This document shows, piece by piece, positions 1 through 8,992 of a DNA stretch of 64,000 nucleotides. The DNA comes from Actinoplanes sp. NBC_00393 (GTDB lineage Bacteria; Actinomycetota; Actinomycetes; Mycobacteriales; Micromonosporaceae), in assembly GCF_036053395.1 (NCBI RefSeq), contig NZ_CP107942.1, forward strand, positions 4,616,501 through 4,680,500, read 5' to 3'. Each line of letters begins with the position of its first letter. The stretch's first letter is position 1. A program made the translations under genes and the position numbers. The notes beneath the pieces were generated by a model that had not been told where the DNA came from, did no database searches, and saw nothing but the letters and a program-made list of their open reading frames with translations.

Positions 1-108
1 GCGGGCCAGTTCCCGCGACGTCAGGTTCAGCGTCAGCCAGGCGGTCGCGCCGATCGCCGTGCCCGCCACCACCAGCACGAGCAGGAAGATCCGCAGCCGG
101 AAACTCAC
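1..108 (-). CDS. Sensor histidine kinase, N-terminal fragment
   Basis: The gene starts with GTG at 108 and runs off the left edge, so only about 36 codons are visible. The fragment reads a short polar start (SFRLRIFLLV) followed by one hydrophobic membrane segment, as at the N-terminus of a membrane histidine kinase. Its GTG overlaps the TGA of the upstream response regulator as GTGA, which implies translational coupling. The kinase call comes from this position and the membrane start; no catalytic domain is in the window. Confidence 0.6.
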   Translation of the reverse strand, partial: MSFRLRIFLLVLVVAGTAIGATAWLTLNLTSRELAR

Positions 109-794
109 CGCTCGGCCATCCGGTAGCCGCGCCCGTAGACGGTCTGTACGTACCGCGGCTCGGCCGGATTCTGTTCGATCTTGCGGCGCAGGTTGACCAC
201 ATGCGCGTCGACGGTGCGTTCGGACACGTCGTTCTCGAAGCCGAACACCTTGTCCAGGATCTGCCCGCGGGTGAACACCCGGCCCGGCTCACGGGCCAGC
301 AGCTCGAGGATGCCGAACTCCTTGGCGGTCAGCCGGACGCCGGCGCCGTCGACGCGTACCTCGAACCGCGGAACGTCCACCGCCAGCTCGCCCACCGTCA
401 GCACCTCGGCGGTCTCGCCGCCGCGGGTGCGGCGCAGCAGCGCCCGGATCCGCGCGGTCAGCTCCCGCGGGCTGACCGGTTTGCTCAGGTAGTCGTCGGC
501 GCCGATGTCCAGGCCGAGCAGCATGTCGTTCTCCGCCGAGCGGGCGGTCACCATCACGATCGCCACGTCCGACTCGGCGCGCAGGATCCGGCACACGTCC
601 AGACCGTCGACCAGCGGCATCATCACGTCCAGCACCACCAGGTCCGGCTTACGGGCCCGGGCCTGCTCCAGCGCCGCCCGGCCGTCACCGACGGTGAGCA
701 CCTGATGGCCTTCGCGCTCCAGGTACAGGCGGATCAGCTGGGCATGTTTCGGATCGTCGTCGGCTACCAGGATACGGGCGGTCACGGTTCGCAT
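105..794 (-). CDS. OmpR/PhoB-family response regulator
   Basis: A 229-residue two-component response regulator. The N-terminal receiver domain shows the acidic pair ADDD, the phospho-acceptor Asp in LVVLDVMMP, the switch Thr in VMVTA and Lys in LSKPVSP. The C-terminal half is a winged helix (TAKEFGILELLAREPG, then RTVDAHVVNLRRKIE and YGRGYRM), which is the OmpR/PhoB type of DNA-binding domain. I chose ATG at 794; a GTG at 785 is possible and an upstream TTG at 821 adds residues with no family similarity. It is coupled by a 4 bp overlap to the downstream kinase gene. The signal sensed cannot be read. Confidence 0.92.
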   Translation of the reverse strand: MRTVTARILVADDDPKHAQLIRLYLEREGHQVLTVGDGRAALEQARARKPDLVVLDVMMPLVDGLDVCRILRAESDVAIVMVTARSAENDMLLGLDIGADDYLSKPVSPRELTARIRALLRRTRGGETAEVLTVGELAVDVPRFEVRVDGAGVRLTAKEFGILELLAREPGRVFTRGQILDKVFGFENDVSERTVDAHVVNLRRKIEQNPAEPRYVQTVYGRGYRMAER

Positions 795-948
795 TCTCGC
801 GCAGCCAGTCCAGCGGGCCAAGAAATGTCAGGTTCCGGTGAAGAACCGGCCCGCAAACCGGTACCCGCGCGCATCTGCGACAGATCCGCACAGGAATCTC
901 ACAACCCGCTGCCTACCGTCGCCTCCCCTCATCAACCTGGAGGCCCCG

Positions 949-2871
949 ATGTGTGGTCTGAGCGCATTCGTCAGCAGCCGGCCCGACGCCGGCCCGCCGG
1001 ACGCCGACGCGGCGGCCGCGTTCGCCGCCGCCCTGGAGACGATGCGCCACCGCGGCCCGGACGACACCCGCATCGACTTCGGCGACGGGTACGCGTTCGG
1101 CTTCAACCGCCTCGCGATCATCGACCGGGAGCACTCCGCTCAGCCGGTGCACTACGCCGGCCGGTGGACCGTGGTCTTCAACGGCGAGATCTACAACTAC
1201 CGGGAGCTGCGCGCCGAGCTGATCCGCGAGCACCGGGCCACGTTCGCCACCGACGGTGACTCCGAGGTGCTGGCCGCCGCGTTCCACTACTGGGGTGAGG
1301 CGGCCCTGCCCCGGCTGCGCGGCATGTTCGCGTTCGTCGCCTACGACCACCGCACCGCCACCGTGCACGCCGCCCGCGACGCGTTCGGCATCAAGCCGCT
1401 GTACCTGCTGGAGACCGCCGACGGGCTGTTCCTGGCCAGCGAGCGCAAGGCCCTCGACCCGTTCGCCGCGCCGGCCGGGGCGGCCCTGGACACCGACGCG
1501 CTCGCCCACTACCTGACCTTCCAGTACGTGCCGGACCCGCTCACCCTGCACCGGCACATCCGGCGGCTGCCGCCGGGGCACCGGCTGGTCTGGAACCCGG
1601 GCGGCGGGGTCCGTCAGCACCGCTGGTTCCGCCCGTCGCTGCGCCCGCTGCGGGTCCAGCCGGAGGCCGCGTACCAGGCCATCCAGGACGCCCTGACCGC
1701 CAGCGTGCGCCACCACCTGCGCGCCGACGTGCCGGTCGGCGCGTTCCTGTCCAGCGGCGTCGACTCCTCCGCGATCGTCGCCCTGGCCGCCCGCGAGCAC
1801 CCGAACCTGCACGCGTTCACCGCGGGGTTCGCCGAGCACGGCTACTCCGAGATCGAGATCGCCCAGGACACCGCCGACCAGCTCGGCGTCCGGCTCACCC
1901 CGACCGTGGTCACCGAGTCCGACGTGCTGACCGCGCTACCGGAGATCATCCGCCTGCTCGACGACCCGGTCGCCGACCCGTCGCTGATCCCGCTCTACTT
2001 CCTGTGCCGCACCGCCGCCCGCCAGGTCACCGTCGTGCTCTCCGGCGAAGGCTCCGACGAACTGTTCGGCGGCTACACCATCTACCGCGAGCCGCTGTCG
2101 CTGGCCGGCGTCGACCGGCTGCCCACCGGCCTCAAGCGCGGTCTGCGGCATCTGGCCGAGGTGCTGCCCGAAGGCGTCAAGGGCCGCTCGTTCCTGGACC
2201 GCGGCACCACCCCGATCGAGCAGCGCTACTACGGCAACGCCCGGATCTTCGATCCGATCGAGAAGGCCCGGCTGCTGCGTTACACCGCGCAGCCCCACAC
2301 CGACATAACCGCCCATCTGTACGCCGAGACGGCCGATGTCGACGACGTGGCCTCGATGCAGTACGTCGATCTGCACACGTGGCTGCCCGGCGACATCCTG
2401 GCCAAGGCCGACCGGATGTCGATGGCGCACAGCCTGGAGCTGCGGGTGCCGTTCCTCGACCAGCAGGTGTACGCGGCCGCCGCCGGCCTGCCCACCGACC
2501 TGAAACTGCCGCCCGGCACCCGCACCACCAAACACGCCCTGCGCGAGGCGATGCGCGGCATCGTCCCCGAGTCGGTGCGGGCCAACCGCAAGCTCGGCTT
2601 CCCCACCCCGACCCGGCTGTGGCTGCGCGGCCCGATCGGCGACTGGGTGGACGACCTGCTCGCCACCTCGCAGGCCGGCCACCTCATCGACCTGCCCTAC
2701 GCCCGCGGCCTGCTCGCCGAGCAACGTCGCGGTGAGGCGGACCGCTCCCGCAAGGTGTGGACCGTCGCCATGTTCTGCCTGTGGCACGCCATCCACGTGG
2801 AACGCTCGACAACTTTCCCCACCCGCCGCAGCGATGAGTTTGCCACCCCTGGGTGGTCTGCCTTGGTATGA
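949..2871 (+). CDS. asnB: Asparagine synthase (glutamine-hydrolysing), AsnB
   Basis: This 640-residue enzyme makes asparagine from aspartate, ATP and glutamine-derived ammonia. The N-terminal glutaminase domain (about residues 1-210) begins MCGLSAFVS, so Cys2 becomes the nucleophile after Met removal, and it has the NGEIYNY and DSEVL motifs. The synthase domain carries the PP-loop LSSGVDSSAI and LSGEGSDELFGGY. The start is set by Cys2 and by a strong GGAGG at 939-943; longer in-frame starts upstream would bury the catalytic Cys. Its TGA overlaps the ATG of the next gene. In actinomycetes such proteins may serve primary metabolism or amidate cell-wall or secondary metabolites; nothing nearby indicates the latter. 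Confidence 0.95.
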   Translation: MCGLSAFVSSRPDAGPPDADAAAAFAAALETMRHRGPDDTRIDFGDGYAFGFNRLAIIDREHSAQPVHYAGRWTVVFNGEIYNYRELRAELIREHRATFATDGDSEVLAAAFHYWGEAALPRLRGMFAFVAYDHRTATVHAARDAFGIKPLYLLETADGLFLASERKALDPFAAPAGAALDTDALAHYLTFQYVPDPLTLHRHIRRLPPGHRLVWNPGGGVRQHRWFRPSLRPLRVQPEAAYQAIQDALTASVRHHLRADVPVGAFLSSGVDSSAIVALAAREHPNLHAFTAGFAEHGYSEIEIAQDTADQLGVRLTPTVVTESDVLTALPEIIRLLDDPVADPSLIPLYFLCRTAARQVTVVLSGEGSDELFGGYTIYREPLSLAGVDRLPTGLKRGLRHLAEVLPEGVKGRSFLDRGTTPIEQRYYGNARIFDPIEKARLLRYTAQPHTDITAHLYAETADVDDVASMQYVDLHTWLPGDILAKADRMSMAHSLELRVPFLDQQVYAAAAGLPTDLKLPPGTRTTKHALREAMRGIVPESVRANRKLGFPTPTRLWLRGPIGDWVDDLLATSQAGHLIDLPYARGLLAEQRRGEADRSRKVWTVAMFCLWHAIHVERSTTFPTRRSDEFATPGWSALV

Positions 2872-3143
2872 CGGCCAGTTTCGCAGTGGGCGCGGCGCTG
2901 ACCCGCGCGGACATCCCGGTGCTCTGCGCCGGTCTCGCCCTGCTGCTGCGCGACCAGCCGGCCGCGGTCGTGGAGTGCGACGTGGCGGTGGCACGCCCGG
3001 ACGTGGTGACGGTCGAGGCGCTGGCCCGACTCCGGTTGACCGCCCGCCGGCACGGGTCGCGGCTGGTGCTCGCGGGCGCCGGGCCGGACCTGCTCGCCCT
3101 GCTCGCCCTGCTCGGCCTCGGCGACCCGCCCGGCGATCCCTGA
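2868..3143 (+). CDS. STAS-domain protein (anti-anti-sigma-like)
   Basis: A 91-residue protein whose ATG overlaps the asnB TGA (ATGA). It has the alternating pattern of a STAS domain: the strand AAVVECDVAVARPDVVTVEAL, a helix of Leu and Arg (ARLRLTARRHG), then RLVLAGAGPDLLALLALLGL. The usual phosphorylatable Ser of SpoIIAA-type antagonists is not evident at the DxS position, so it may act as a binding module and not as a classic phospho-switch. It ends one base before the convergent gene's stop. The STAS assignment is from pattern and is moderately secure. Confidence 0.65.
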   Translation: MTASFAVGAALTRADIPVLCAGLALLLRDQPAAVVECDVAVARPDVVTVEALARLRLTARRHGSRLVLAGAGPDLLALLALLGLGDPPGDP

Positions 3144-3605
3144 TCAGGGCCGGTCGAGCGGGCTCAGGTCGAGGCGCAGGCGGCCGCGGGTGCGGGCCAG
3201 CACGATTCCGCGCAGCGTCATCCACTGGTCGCGGTCGAACGCGCCGGCATCCAGCAGGTGCTTGCGGAAATGATCGGTACGGGTGGTCGCGTACAGCGAG
3301 ACGATGCTGTCGTACGTGCCGGTGTCCAGCTCCAGCGCCACGACGTCGGGCCAGGACAGGGCGCAGCGCGCTGTCCAGCCGGTGGTGTAGGCGTAGCCGC
3401 GTACCCGTACCGTCAAGCCGTTGTCATCGATGACCACCTCGTGGCGCTCGGCCGTGACCGACTCCGGATGCGCATCCTTCGGCGGCGCCGGCGCAGCCGG
3501 GCGCGCCGGCGTGCGCCGCCGGTGGGCGGACAGCGCCGGCCACAGCAGCGCCGACCCGCCGAGCAGGACGACGCCGATCATCCAGATCACCGCCCCCGCA
3601 CCCAT
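3144..3605 (-). CDS. Single-pass membrane protein of unknown function
   Basis: A 153-residue protein with one N-terminal membrane segment (GAVIWMIGVVLLGGSALLWP), a Pro/Ala-rich linker, then a soluble domain of about 95 residues with regular short strands (VVIDDNGLTVRVRGYAYTTG and LSWPDVVALELDTG). That pattern resembles the small PH-like domains common in actinobacterial membrane proteins, but I do not recognise a family. A good ribosome site (GGAGGT) lies about 6 nt before the ATG at 3605. It abuts the convergent STAS gene with no spacer. Confidence 0.7.
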   Translation of the reverse strand: MGAGAVIWMIGVVLLGGSALLWPALSAHRRRTPARPAAPAPPKDAHPESVTAERHEVVIDDNGLTVRVRGYAYTTGWTARCALSWPDVVALELDTGTYDSIVSLYATTRTDHFRKHLLDAGAFDRDQWMTLRGIVLARTRGRLRLDLSPLDRP

Positions 3606-3657
3606 CCGTGACCTCCCCTCGGGGCGCCCGGCGTTACGGTCGCACGAACCGGTGAGC

Positions 3658-4617
3658 TCAGTCCAGGTGTGCCGGCAGCCCGAACAGCGGGAACAGGTTC
3701 GCCGTGTCCAGGAAGTTGTTGATCCCGCTGATCCGCCCGCCGGAGATTTCCAGCACGATCAGCGCCCACGGGTCGAACCCGGAGCCGGTGGTGCTGCACC
3801 GGTACTGCCCGAACGCCGGCAGCCCGTTGGCCACCACCGGCACCAGCCGCGAGCCGCGGCAGCCGCTGCCGGTCCCGGCCATCCACGCGGTGATGTCGTC
3901 GTGCCCGCGCAGCCACAGCGGCAGCGGCGGCATCGACAGCGTCGCGTCCTCGTGCAGCAACGCGGTCAGGGCCGTCAGATCGTACGCCTCGAAGGCCTGC
4001 ACATAGCGGCCCAGCAGCGCCTTCTGCTCCTCGTCGAGCGGCTTATACACCTGCGCCCTCGTGTCGGTGGCGGCGATCGTCGCCCGGGCCCGCTGCAGCG
4101 CGCTGTTCACACTCGGCACCGTGGTGTCCAGCAGCTCGGCCACCTCCTGCGCCGACCAGGCCAGCACCTCACGCAGGATCAGCACCGCCCGCTGCTTGGC
4201 CGGCAGGTGCTGCAGCGCGGCCACGAACGCCAGCCGGATCGACTCCCGCTCGGCGATCACGTTCGCCGGGTCGGCGCCTTCCGGCAGCACCCGCTCGTCG
4301 GGCACCGGACCCACCCAGATCTCCTCCGGGCGCGGCTCCCCCGGGTTCGTCGCGTGCCCGGACCCGGCCGGCCCCAGATCCATCGGCCGGACCCGCCGCT
4401 GCGCGCTGCCGAGCATCGTCAGGCACACGTTCGTGGCGATCCGGTACAGCCAGGACCGCAGCGCCGAACGCCCCTCGAAGGAGTCGATGCCCTTCCAGGC
4501 GCGGATCATCGTGTCCTGCACCGCGTCCTCGGCCTCGAAGCTGGACCCGAGCATCCGGTAGCAGTAGCCGGTCAACTCCGGCCGGAACGTCTCAAGCTGC
4601 GCCGCGACATCACTCAC
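3658..4617 (-). CDS. ECF-type sigma factor with C-terminal SnoaL-like domain
   Basis: A 319-residue extracytoplasmic-function sigma factor. Region 2 is seen as ELTGYCYRMLGS and AEDAVQDTMIRAWKG, region 4 as LPAKQRAVLILREVLAWS followed by the helix-turn-helix AQEVAELLDTTVPSVNSALQ. After about residue 200 comes a SnoaL/NTF2-like extension, the architecture of the SigG/SigJ-like ECF groups, where the extra domain modulates activity in cis in place of an anti-sigma factor. I chose GTG at 4617 because homology begins there and because a GGAAC/GTTT promoter ends just upstream; an ATG at 4674 would read through that promoter. The alpha/beta hydrolase is divergent and may be a target. Confidence 0.88.
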   Translation of the reverse strand: MSDVAAQLETFRPELTGYCYRMLGSSFEAEDAVQDTMIRAWKGIDSFEGRSALRSWLYRIATNVCLTMLGSAQRRVRPMDLGPAGSGHATNPGEPRPEEIWVGPVPDERVLPEGADPANVIAERESIRLAFVAALQHLPAKQRAVLILREVLAWSAQEVAELLDTTVPSVNSALQRARATIAATDTRAQVYKPLDEEQKALLGRYVQAFEAYDLTALTALLHEDATLSMPPLPLWLRGHDDITAWMAGTGSGCRGSRLVPVVANGLPAFGQYRCSTTGSGFDPWALIVLEISGGRISGINNFLDTANLFPLFGLPAHLD

Positions 4618-4624
4618 GCAGCCG

Positions 4625-4650
4625 AAACTAGTCCAGTCGAAATTCGTTCC
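4625..4650 (-). promoter_or_regulatory. Candidate ECF-type promoter upstream of the sigma gene
   Basis: On the minus strand GGAAC (4650-4646) is followed after 17 bases by GTTT (4628-4625), which matches the general ECF -35 GGAAC and -10 GTT form. Transcription would begin about at the GTG of the sigma gene (4617), giving a leaderless message. The match suggests the sigma factor transcribes its own gene; this is inference from sequence only. Confidence 0.45.
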
Positions 4651-4720
4651 GCCACTCCGATGAGTTTCCGGCACCCGCCCGGTCTACCCCCACGTCGAAG
4701 GAAAACGAAAGGGAACGGTC

Positions 4721-5512
4721 ATGGCTTACGCGGACGTCAACGGCATCAACCTCTACTACGAGATCCACGGCGAGGGGCGTCCCCTGGTCCTGCTGCACGG
4801 CGGCCTCGGCTCGGGCGAGATGTTCGGCGCGGTCCTGGCCCAGTTCGCCGCGAACCACCAGGTCATCCTCCCCGACCTGCAGGGGCACGGGCGGACCGCG
4901 GACATCGACCGGCCGATCGACATCACGTCCATGGGCGACGACATCGCCGCCCTCATCGACCACCTCGGCCTGCAGAGGCCGGACGTGGTCGGCTTCTCGC
5001 TCGGCGGCGGCGTGGCCTTGCAGGTCGCGATCCGGCACCCGCAGAAGGTCGGCCGGGTGGTCGCCGCCTCGACCGGCATCCGGCGCAGCGCCACCTACGC
5101 CGAGATCCTCGAGCAGCAGGGCCAGGTCACCGGCGCCGCCGTCGAGTTCATGAAGGAAACCCCGATGTACGAGCTGTACCAGCGGGTCGCGCCGCGCCCG
5201 GAGGACTTCCCCCGCCTGCTGGACAAGATCGGCGAGTCGATGGCCAAGGACTTCGACTTCACCGAGGAGGTCCGCGGCCTCCAGGTCCCCACGCTGATCA
5301 TGGCGGCCGACGCCGACATGTGCCCGCCGTCGCACTTCGTCGAGGTCTTCGCCCTGCTCGACGGCGGTCAGCGTGACGGCGGCTGGATGGGCGACGGCCG
5401 CCCCAAGGGCGGCCACGCCCTGGCCATCCTGCCCGGCCTCACCCACTACAACCTGGTCGATTCGCCGCTGTTCGCGCAGACCGCCCTCGCCTTCCTCGAC
5501 CAGCAAGGCTGA
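4721..5512 (+). CDS. Alpha/beta-fold hydrolase
   Basis: A 263-residue alpha/beta hydrolase. Seen directly: the oxyanion-hole region LVLLHGGLGSG, the nucleophile elbow GFSLGGG (Ser near residue 94), a candidate acid in AADADMCPP and the late His in LTHYNL. The start ATG follows a purine run (aaagggaacg). It is divergent from the ECF sigma gene, 103 bp away, as is common for SigJ/SigG-like factors paired with a hydrolase. The substrate is unknown; esterase, haloperoxidase-like or epoxide chemistry cannot be told apart from sequence. Confidence 0.88.
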   Translation: MAYADVNGINLYYEIHGEGRPLVLLHGGLGSGEMFGAVLAQFAANHQVILPDLQGHGRTADIDRPIDITSMGDDIAALIDHLGLQRPDVVGFSLGGGVALQVAIRHPQKVGRVVAASTGIRRSATYAEILEQQGQVTGAAVEFMKETPMYELYQRVAPRPEDFPRLLDKIGESMAKDFDFTEEVRGLQVPTLIMAADADMCPPSHFVEVFALLDGGQRDGGWMGDGRPKGGHALAILPGLTHYNLVDSPLFAQTALAFLDQQG

Positions 5513-5535
5513 GGGCGGCCCACCCCGCACGGCGG

Positions 5536-7791
5536 TCAGGAGACGTAGTCGCGCAGGTGCTCGGCGGTCAGGGTGTCCGACTTGGTCACCAGCTCGGCGG
5601 GCGTACCGGTGAAGACGACCTGGCCGCCGTCCTGGCCGGCGCCCGGGCCCAGGTCGATGATCCAGTCGGCGTGGGCCATCACCGCCAGGTGATGTTCGAT
5701 CACCACGACCGTGTTGCCGGCGTCGACCAGGCGGTCCAGCAGGGCCAGCAACTGGTCGACGTCGGCCAGGTGCAGGCCGGTCGTCGGCTCGTCCAGAAGG
5801 TACGTCACCGTGCCGCCGCCCATGTGCACGGCCAGTTTCAGGCGCTGCCGTTCGCCGCCGGACAGGGTGTTCAGCGGCTGGCCGAGGGTGATGTAGCCGA
5901 GCCCGACCGCGGCGAGGCGGTCCAGGATGGCCCGGGCCGCCTTCTCGGTGAAGAACTCCAGCGCCTCGCTGACCGGCATCGCCAGGACCTCGCTGATGTC
6001 GCGGCCGCGCAGCTTGTAGCCGAGCACCTCGGCGGTGAACCGTTTGCCCTCGCACTCCTCGCAGACGCTGGCCACCCCGGCCATCATCGCCAGGTCCATG
6101 TAGACCAGGCCGATGCCCTTGCAGTTCGGGCAGGCGCCCTCGGAGTTGGCGCTGAACAGCGACGACTTCACCTTGTTGGCCTTGGCGAACGCGGTGCGCA
6201 CCGCGTCGAGCAGGCCGGTGTAGGTGGCCGGGTTGCTGCGCCGGGAACCGCGGATCGCCGACTGGTCGACCACGACGACGTTGTCGCGCTGCGGCAGCGA
6301 GCCGTAGATCAGGGAGCTCTTGCCGGAGCCGGCCACCCCGGTCACCACGGTCAGCACCCCGGTCGGCACGTCGACGTCGACGCCGCGCAGGTTGTGCGTG
6401 GTGGCGCCACGGATCGGCATCACGCCCGTCTTGTCGCGGAAGTTCGGCTTCAGAGCGACGCGGTGCCCCAGGTAGCGGCCGGTCAGCGAGTCCGACGACC
6501 GCAAGCCCTCCACGGTGCCCTCGAACTGGATCCGGCCGCCGCCCGGCCCGGCGCCCGGCCCCAGATCGACCACGTGGTCGGCGATCGCGATCGTCTCCGG
6601 CTTGTGCTCCACCACCAGGACCGTGTTGCCCTTGTCACGCAGCCGCAGCAGCAGCCCGTTCATCCGCTGGATGTCGTGCGGGTGCAGGCCCACCGTCGGC
6701 TCGTCGAACACGTACGTGATGTCGGTCAGGCTCGACCCCAGGTGCCGCACCATCTTCACCCGCTGTGCCTCGCCGCCGGACAGGGTCGCCGACTCGCGGT
6801 CCAGCGACAGGTAGCCCAGGCCGATCTCGACGAGCGAGTCCAGGGTGTGCCGCAGGTTCGTCACCACCGGCCCGACCTGCGGCGCGGTGATCCCGGCCAG
6901 GAACACGGCCAGGTCGCTGACCTGCATGGCGGAGCACTCGGCGATGTTCTTGCCGTCGATGCGCGACGCCAGCACCGACGGTTTGAGCCGGGTGCCGCCG
7001 CAGTCGGGGCAGGCGGTGAACGTGGCGGCCCGGTCGATGAACGCCCGGATGTGCGGCTGCACCGACTCGCGCTCCTTGGTCAGGTACATCCGCTGCACCT
7101 TCGGCACGAGTCCCTCGTACGTCGTGTTGATGCCGTTGATCTTGACTTTGATCTGCTCTTTGTAGAGGAAGTCAGACAACTCGGCGTCGGTGAACGCGGT
7201 GATCGGCTTGTCCGGATCGAAGAACCCGGATTCGGAGTAGGCCTTCACATACCAGCCGTCGACGCTGAAGTTGGGCACCGTGATCGCACCCTCGTTGATC
7301 GACTTGCTCCGGTCGATCAGCTGGTCGATGTCGATCGTGGAGACCTTGCCCAGGCCCTCACAGTTCGGGCACATGCCCTCGGCGTTGAACGAATAGGCCA
7401 GCGCGCTGCCCGCGCTCGGCGACCCGAGCCGGCTGAAGATGATCCGCAACATCGTGTACGCATCCGTCGCGGTCCCCAGCGTCGACCGGGCGTTCGCGCC
7501 CATCCGCTCCTGGTCCACCACGATCGCGGCGCTGAGATTGTGCAGGGCGTCGACGTCCGGCCGCGCCGGGCTGCCCATGAACGACTGCAGGAACGCCGAA
7601 TACGTCTCGTTGATCATGCGTTGCGACTCGGCGGCGATGGTCCCGAAGACCAGCGACGACTTACCGGAACCGGACACCCCGGTGAACACCGTCAACCGGC
7701 GTTTCGGCACGTCCAGCGACACGTCGCGAAGATTGTTCTCCCGGGCCCCGCGGACCTGGATGACATCGTGGCTGTCTGCGATGTGGGTCAC
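5536..7791 (-). CDS. UvrA-like ABC ATPase (UvrA2/DrrC type)
   Basis: A 751-residue protein with two UvrA-type ABC modules. Walker A motifs are GVSGSGKSSL (near residue 40) and GVAGSGKSSL (near 465); signatures are LSGGEAQRVKMV and LSGGERQRLKLA; Walker B regions end in DEPTVGLHP and DEPTTGLHL. Zinc-binding CxxC pairs are present (CPNCEGLGK with CPDCGG, and CPNCKG with CEEC). At about 750 residues it is shorter than UvrA (about 950) and appears to lack the UvrB-binding insertion, which places it with UvrA2/DrrC-like proteins linked to resistance to DNA-binding drugs. No partner or biosynthetic cluster lies beside it. Confidence 0.9.
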   Translation of the reverse strand: MTHIADSHDVIQVRGARENNLRDVSLDVPKRRLTVFTGVSGSGKSSLVFGTIAAESQRMINETYSAFLQSFMGSPARPDVDALHNLSAAIVVDQERMGANARSTLGTATDAYTMLRIIFSRLGSPSAGSALAYSFNAEGMCPNCEGLGKVSTIDIDQLIDRSKSINEGAITVPNFSVDGWYVKAYSESGFFDPDKPITAFTDAELSDFLYKEQIKVKINGINTTYEGLVPKVQRMYLTKERESVQPHIRAFIDRAATFTACPDCGGTRLKPSVLASRIDGKNIAECSAMQVSDLAVFLAGITAPQVGPVVTNLRHTLDSLVEIGLGYLSLDRESATLSGGEAQRVKMVRHLGSSLTDITYVFDEPTVGLHPHDIQRMNGLLLRLRDKGNTVLVVEHKPETIAIADHVVDLGPGAGPGGGRIQFEGTVEGLRSSDSLTGRYLGHRVALKPNFRDKTGVMPIRGATTHNLRGVDVDVPTGVLTVVTGVAGSGKSSLIYGSLPQRDNVVVVDQSAIRGSRRSNPATYTGLLDAVRTAFAKANKVKSSLFSANSEGACPNCKGIGLVYMDLAMMAGVASVCEECEGKRFTAEVLGYKLRGRDISEVLAMPVSEALEFFTEKAARAILDRLAAVGLGYITLGQPLNTLSGGERQRLKLAVHMGGGTVTYLLDEPTTGLHLADVDQLLALLDRLVDAGNTVVVIEHHLAVMAHADWIIDLGPGAGQDGGQVVFTGTPAELVTKSDTLTAEHLRDYVS

Positions 7792-7832
7792 CGGGGAAAG
7801 CTACCCCGGCAAGCGGTCAGAAGCTGACCGGA

Positions 7833-8384
7833 TTATCCCGCGCGACGCCGGGCCCGTCGTGCCGCCAGCTCATCGCCCGCGTTCGGCTCCGCCGGCCCGT
7901 CCGCACCCACCGGCTGCGGCACCGCCGGCTCCGCAGGCAGATGCGACAGCGAACCCTGAATCTCCTTGAACGCCCCGCCGATCGCGATCCCGAACACGCC
8001 CTGACCACCCTGCAACAGGTCGACGACCTCCTCCGGGGACCGGCACTCGTACACCGTGGTCCCGTCCGAGATCAGCGTGATCTCCGCCAGGTCGTCCACC
8101 CCGCGCGAGCGCAGCGTCTCGATCGCCCGGCGGATGTTCTGCAACGACACACCGGCGTCCAGCAGACGCTTCACGACCTTGAGAACCACCAGGTCACGGA
8201 ACGAGTAGAGCCGCTGCGTCCCGGAACCCGACGCGTCGCGCACACTCGGCACCACCAGCGTCGTGCGCGCCCAGTAGTCAAGTTGCCGGTAGCTGATCCC
8301 GACCGCCTGACAGGCTGTCACCCCGCGATATCCGACCGAGCCGTCCTCGCCGAGGAGTGGGCCTTCAAGAGGCTGCTCGTGCAC
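7833..8384 (-). CDS. MerR-family regulator (Rv1830-like)
   Basis: A 183-residue regulator with a MerR winged helix: GVTACQAVGISYRQLDYWAR, then the wing VPSVRDASGSGTQRLYS and a helix beginning LVVLKVVKRLLDAGVSLQ. The position, at the end of the garA-ftsR-bfn block, matches the Mycobacterium order Rv1827 to Rv1830. The C-terminal 40 residues are Pro/Ala/Arg-rich and probably disordered. There are no effector-binding Cys residues of the metal-sensing MerR type. Ligand and targets are unknown. Confidence 0.85.
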   Translation of the reverse strand: MHEQPLEGPLLGEDGSVGYRGVTACQAVGISYRQLDYWARTTLVVPSVRDASGSGTQRLYSFRDLVVLKVVKRLLDAGVSLQNIRRAIETLRSRGVDDLAEITLISDGTTVYECRSPEEVVDLLQGGQGVFGIAIGGAFKEIQGSLSHLPAEPAVPQPVGADGPAEPNAGDELAARRARRRAG

Positions 8385-8527
8385 CGATTACCTCCCCGCT
8401 GCCGCGCACCTGGACCTCACGAGCGTATATCTCAGCGCGAGCCGAAACATGGAGGTAACCGCACGACACGCCGCTTCCGGGGTCGCACCCACCTTCGGCA
8501 ACCGTCGATATCGGACAACGAGGGCGG

Positions 8528-8992
8528 CTAGCCCGCGAAGTCCTCCGGGCGGACCTGGTCGAGGAACTCGCGGAACTTCTCCACCTCGTCCTCCTGCTCG
8601 TCCGGGATCACGATGCCCGCCTCGGTGAGCACCTGATCGGCACACCGGATCGGGGCGCCCACCCGCAACGCCAGAGCGATCGAGTCACTCGGCCGTGCCG
8701 AGACCCGCAGGTTCTCCCCGATCAGCAGATCGGCGTAGAACACATTGTCCTTCAGCTCGGTGATCTCCACCGCCTTCAACGGCGCCTTCAGCGCCGCGAG
8801 GATGTCCCGGAGAAGATCGTGCGTCAGCGGCCGGGCCGGCTTGACCCCCTGCTGCTCGTACGCAATGGCGGTCGCCTCCACCGCACCGATCCAAATCGGC
8901 AGGTACCGGTCGCCATCCACCTCTCGCAGCAACACGATCGGCTGGTTGCTGGGCAGCTCCACCCGGACCCCGACCACGCTCAGCTCGCGCAC
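8528..8992 (-). CDS. Bifunctional nuclease-domain protein (DUF151)
   Basis: A 154-residue BFN/DUF151 protein, the family of Rv1829. Seen: the N-terminal core VVGVRVELPSNQPIVLLRE, then YLPIWIGAVEATAIA, LTHDLLRDILAAL, and DSIALALRVGAPI, followed by a short acidic tail. Characterised members include a thermophile nuclease and plant stress proteins; the role in actinomycetes is unsettled. The GTG at 8992 has GGAGG a few bases upstream. It lies between two merR-type genes in the conserved block. Confidence 0.9.
   Translation of the reverse strand: MRELSVVGVRVELPSNQPIVLLREVDGDRYLPIWIGAVEATAIAYEQQGVKPARPLTHDLLRDILAALKAPLKAVEITELKDNVFYADLLIGENLRVSARPSDSIALALRVGAPIRCADQVLTEAGIVIPDEQEDEVEKFREFLDQVRPEDFAG

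Noticed and set aside
4618..4674. ATG 4674 as start of the sigma factor
   Set aside because: It adds 19 residues without family similarity and runs through the GGAAC/GTTT promoter.
5557..7827. 756-codon open frame on the plus strand
   Set aside because: Mirror of the UvrA-like gene, which has two full sets of ABC motifs.
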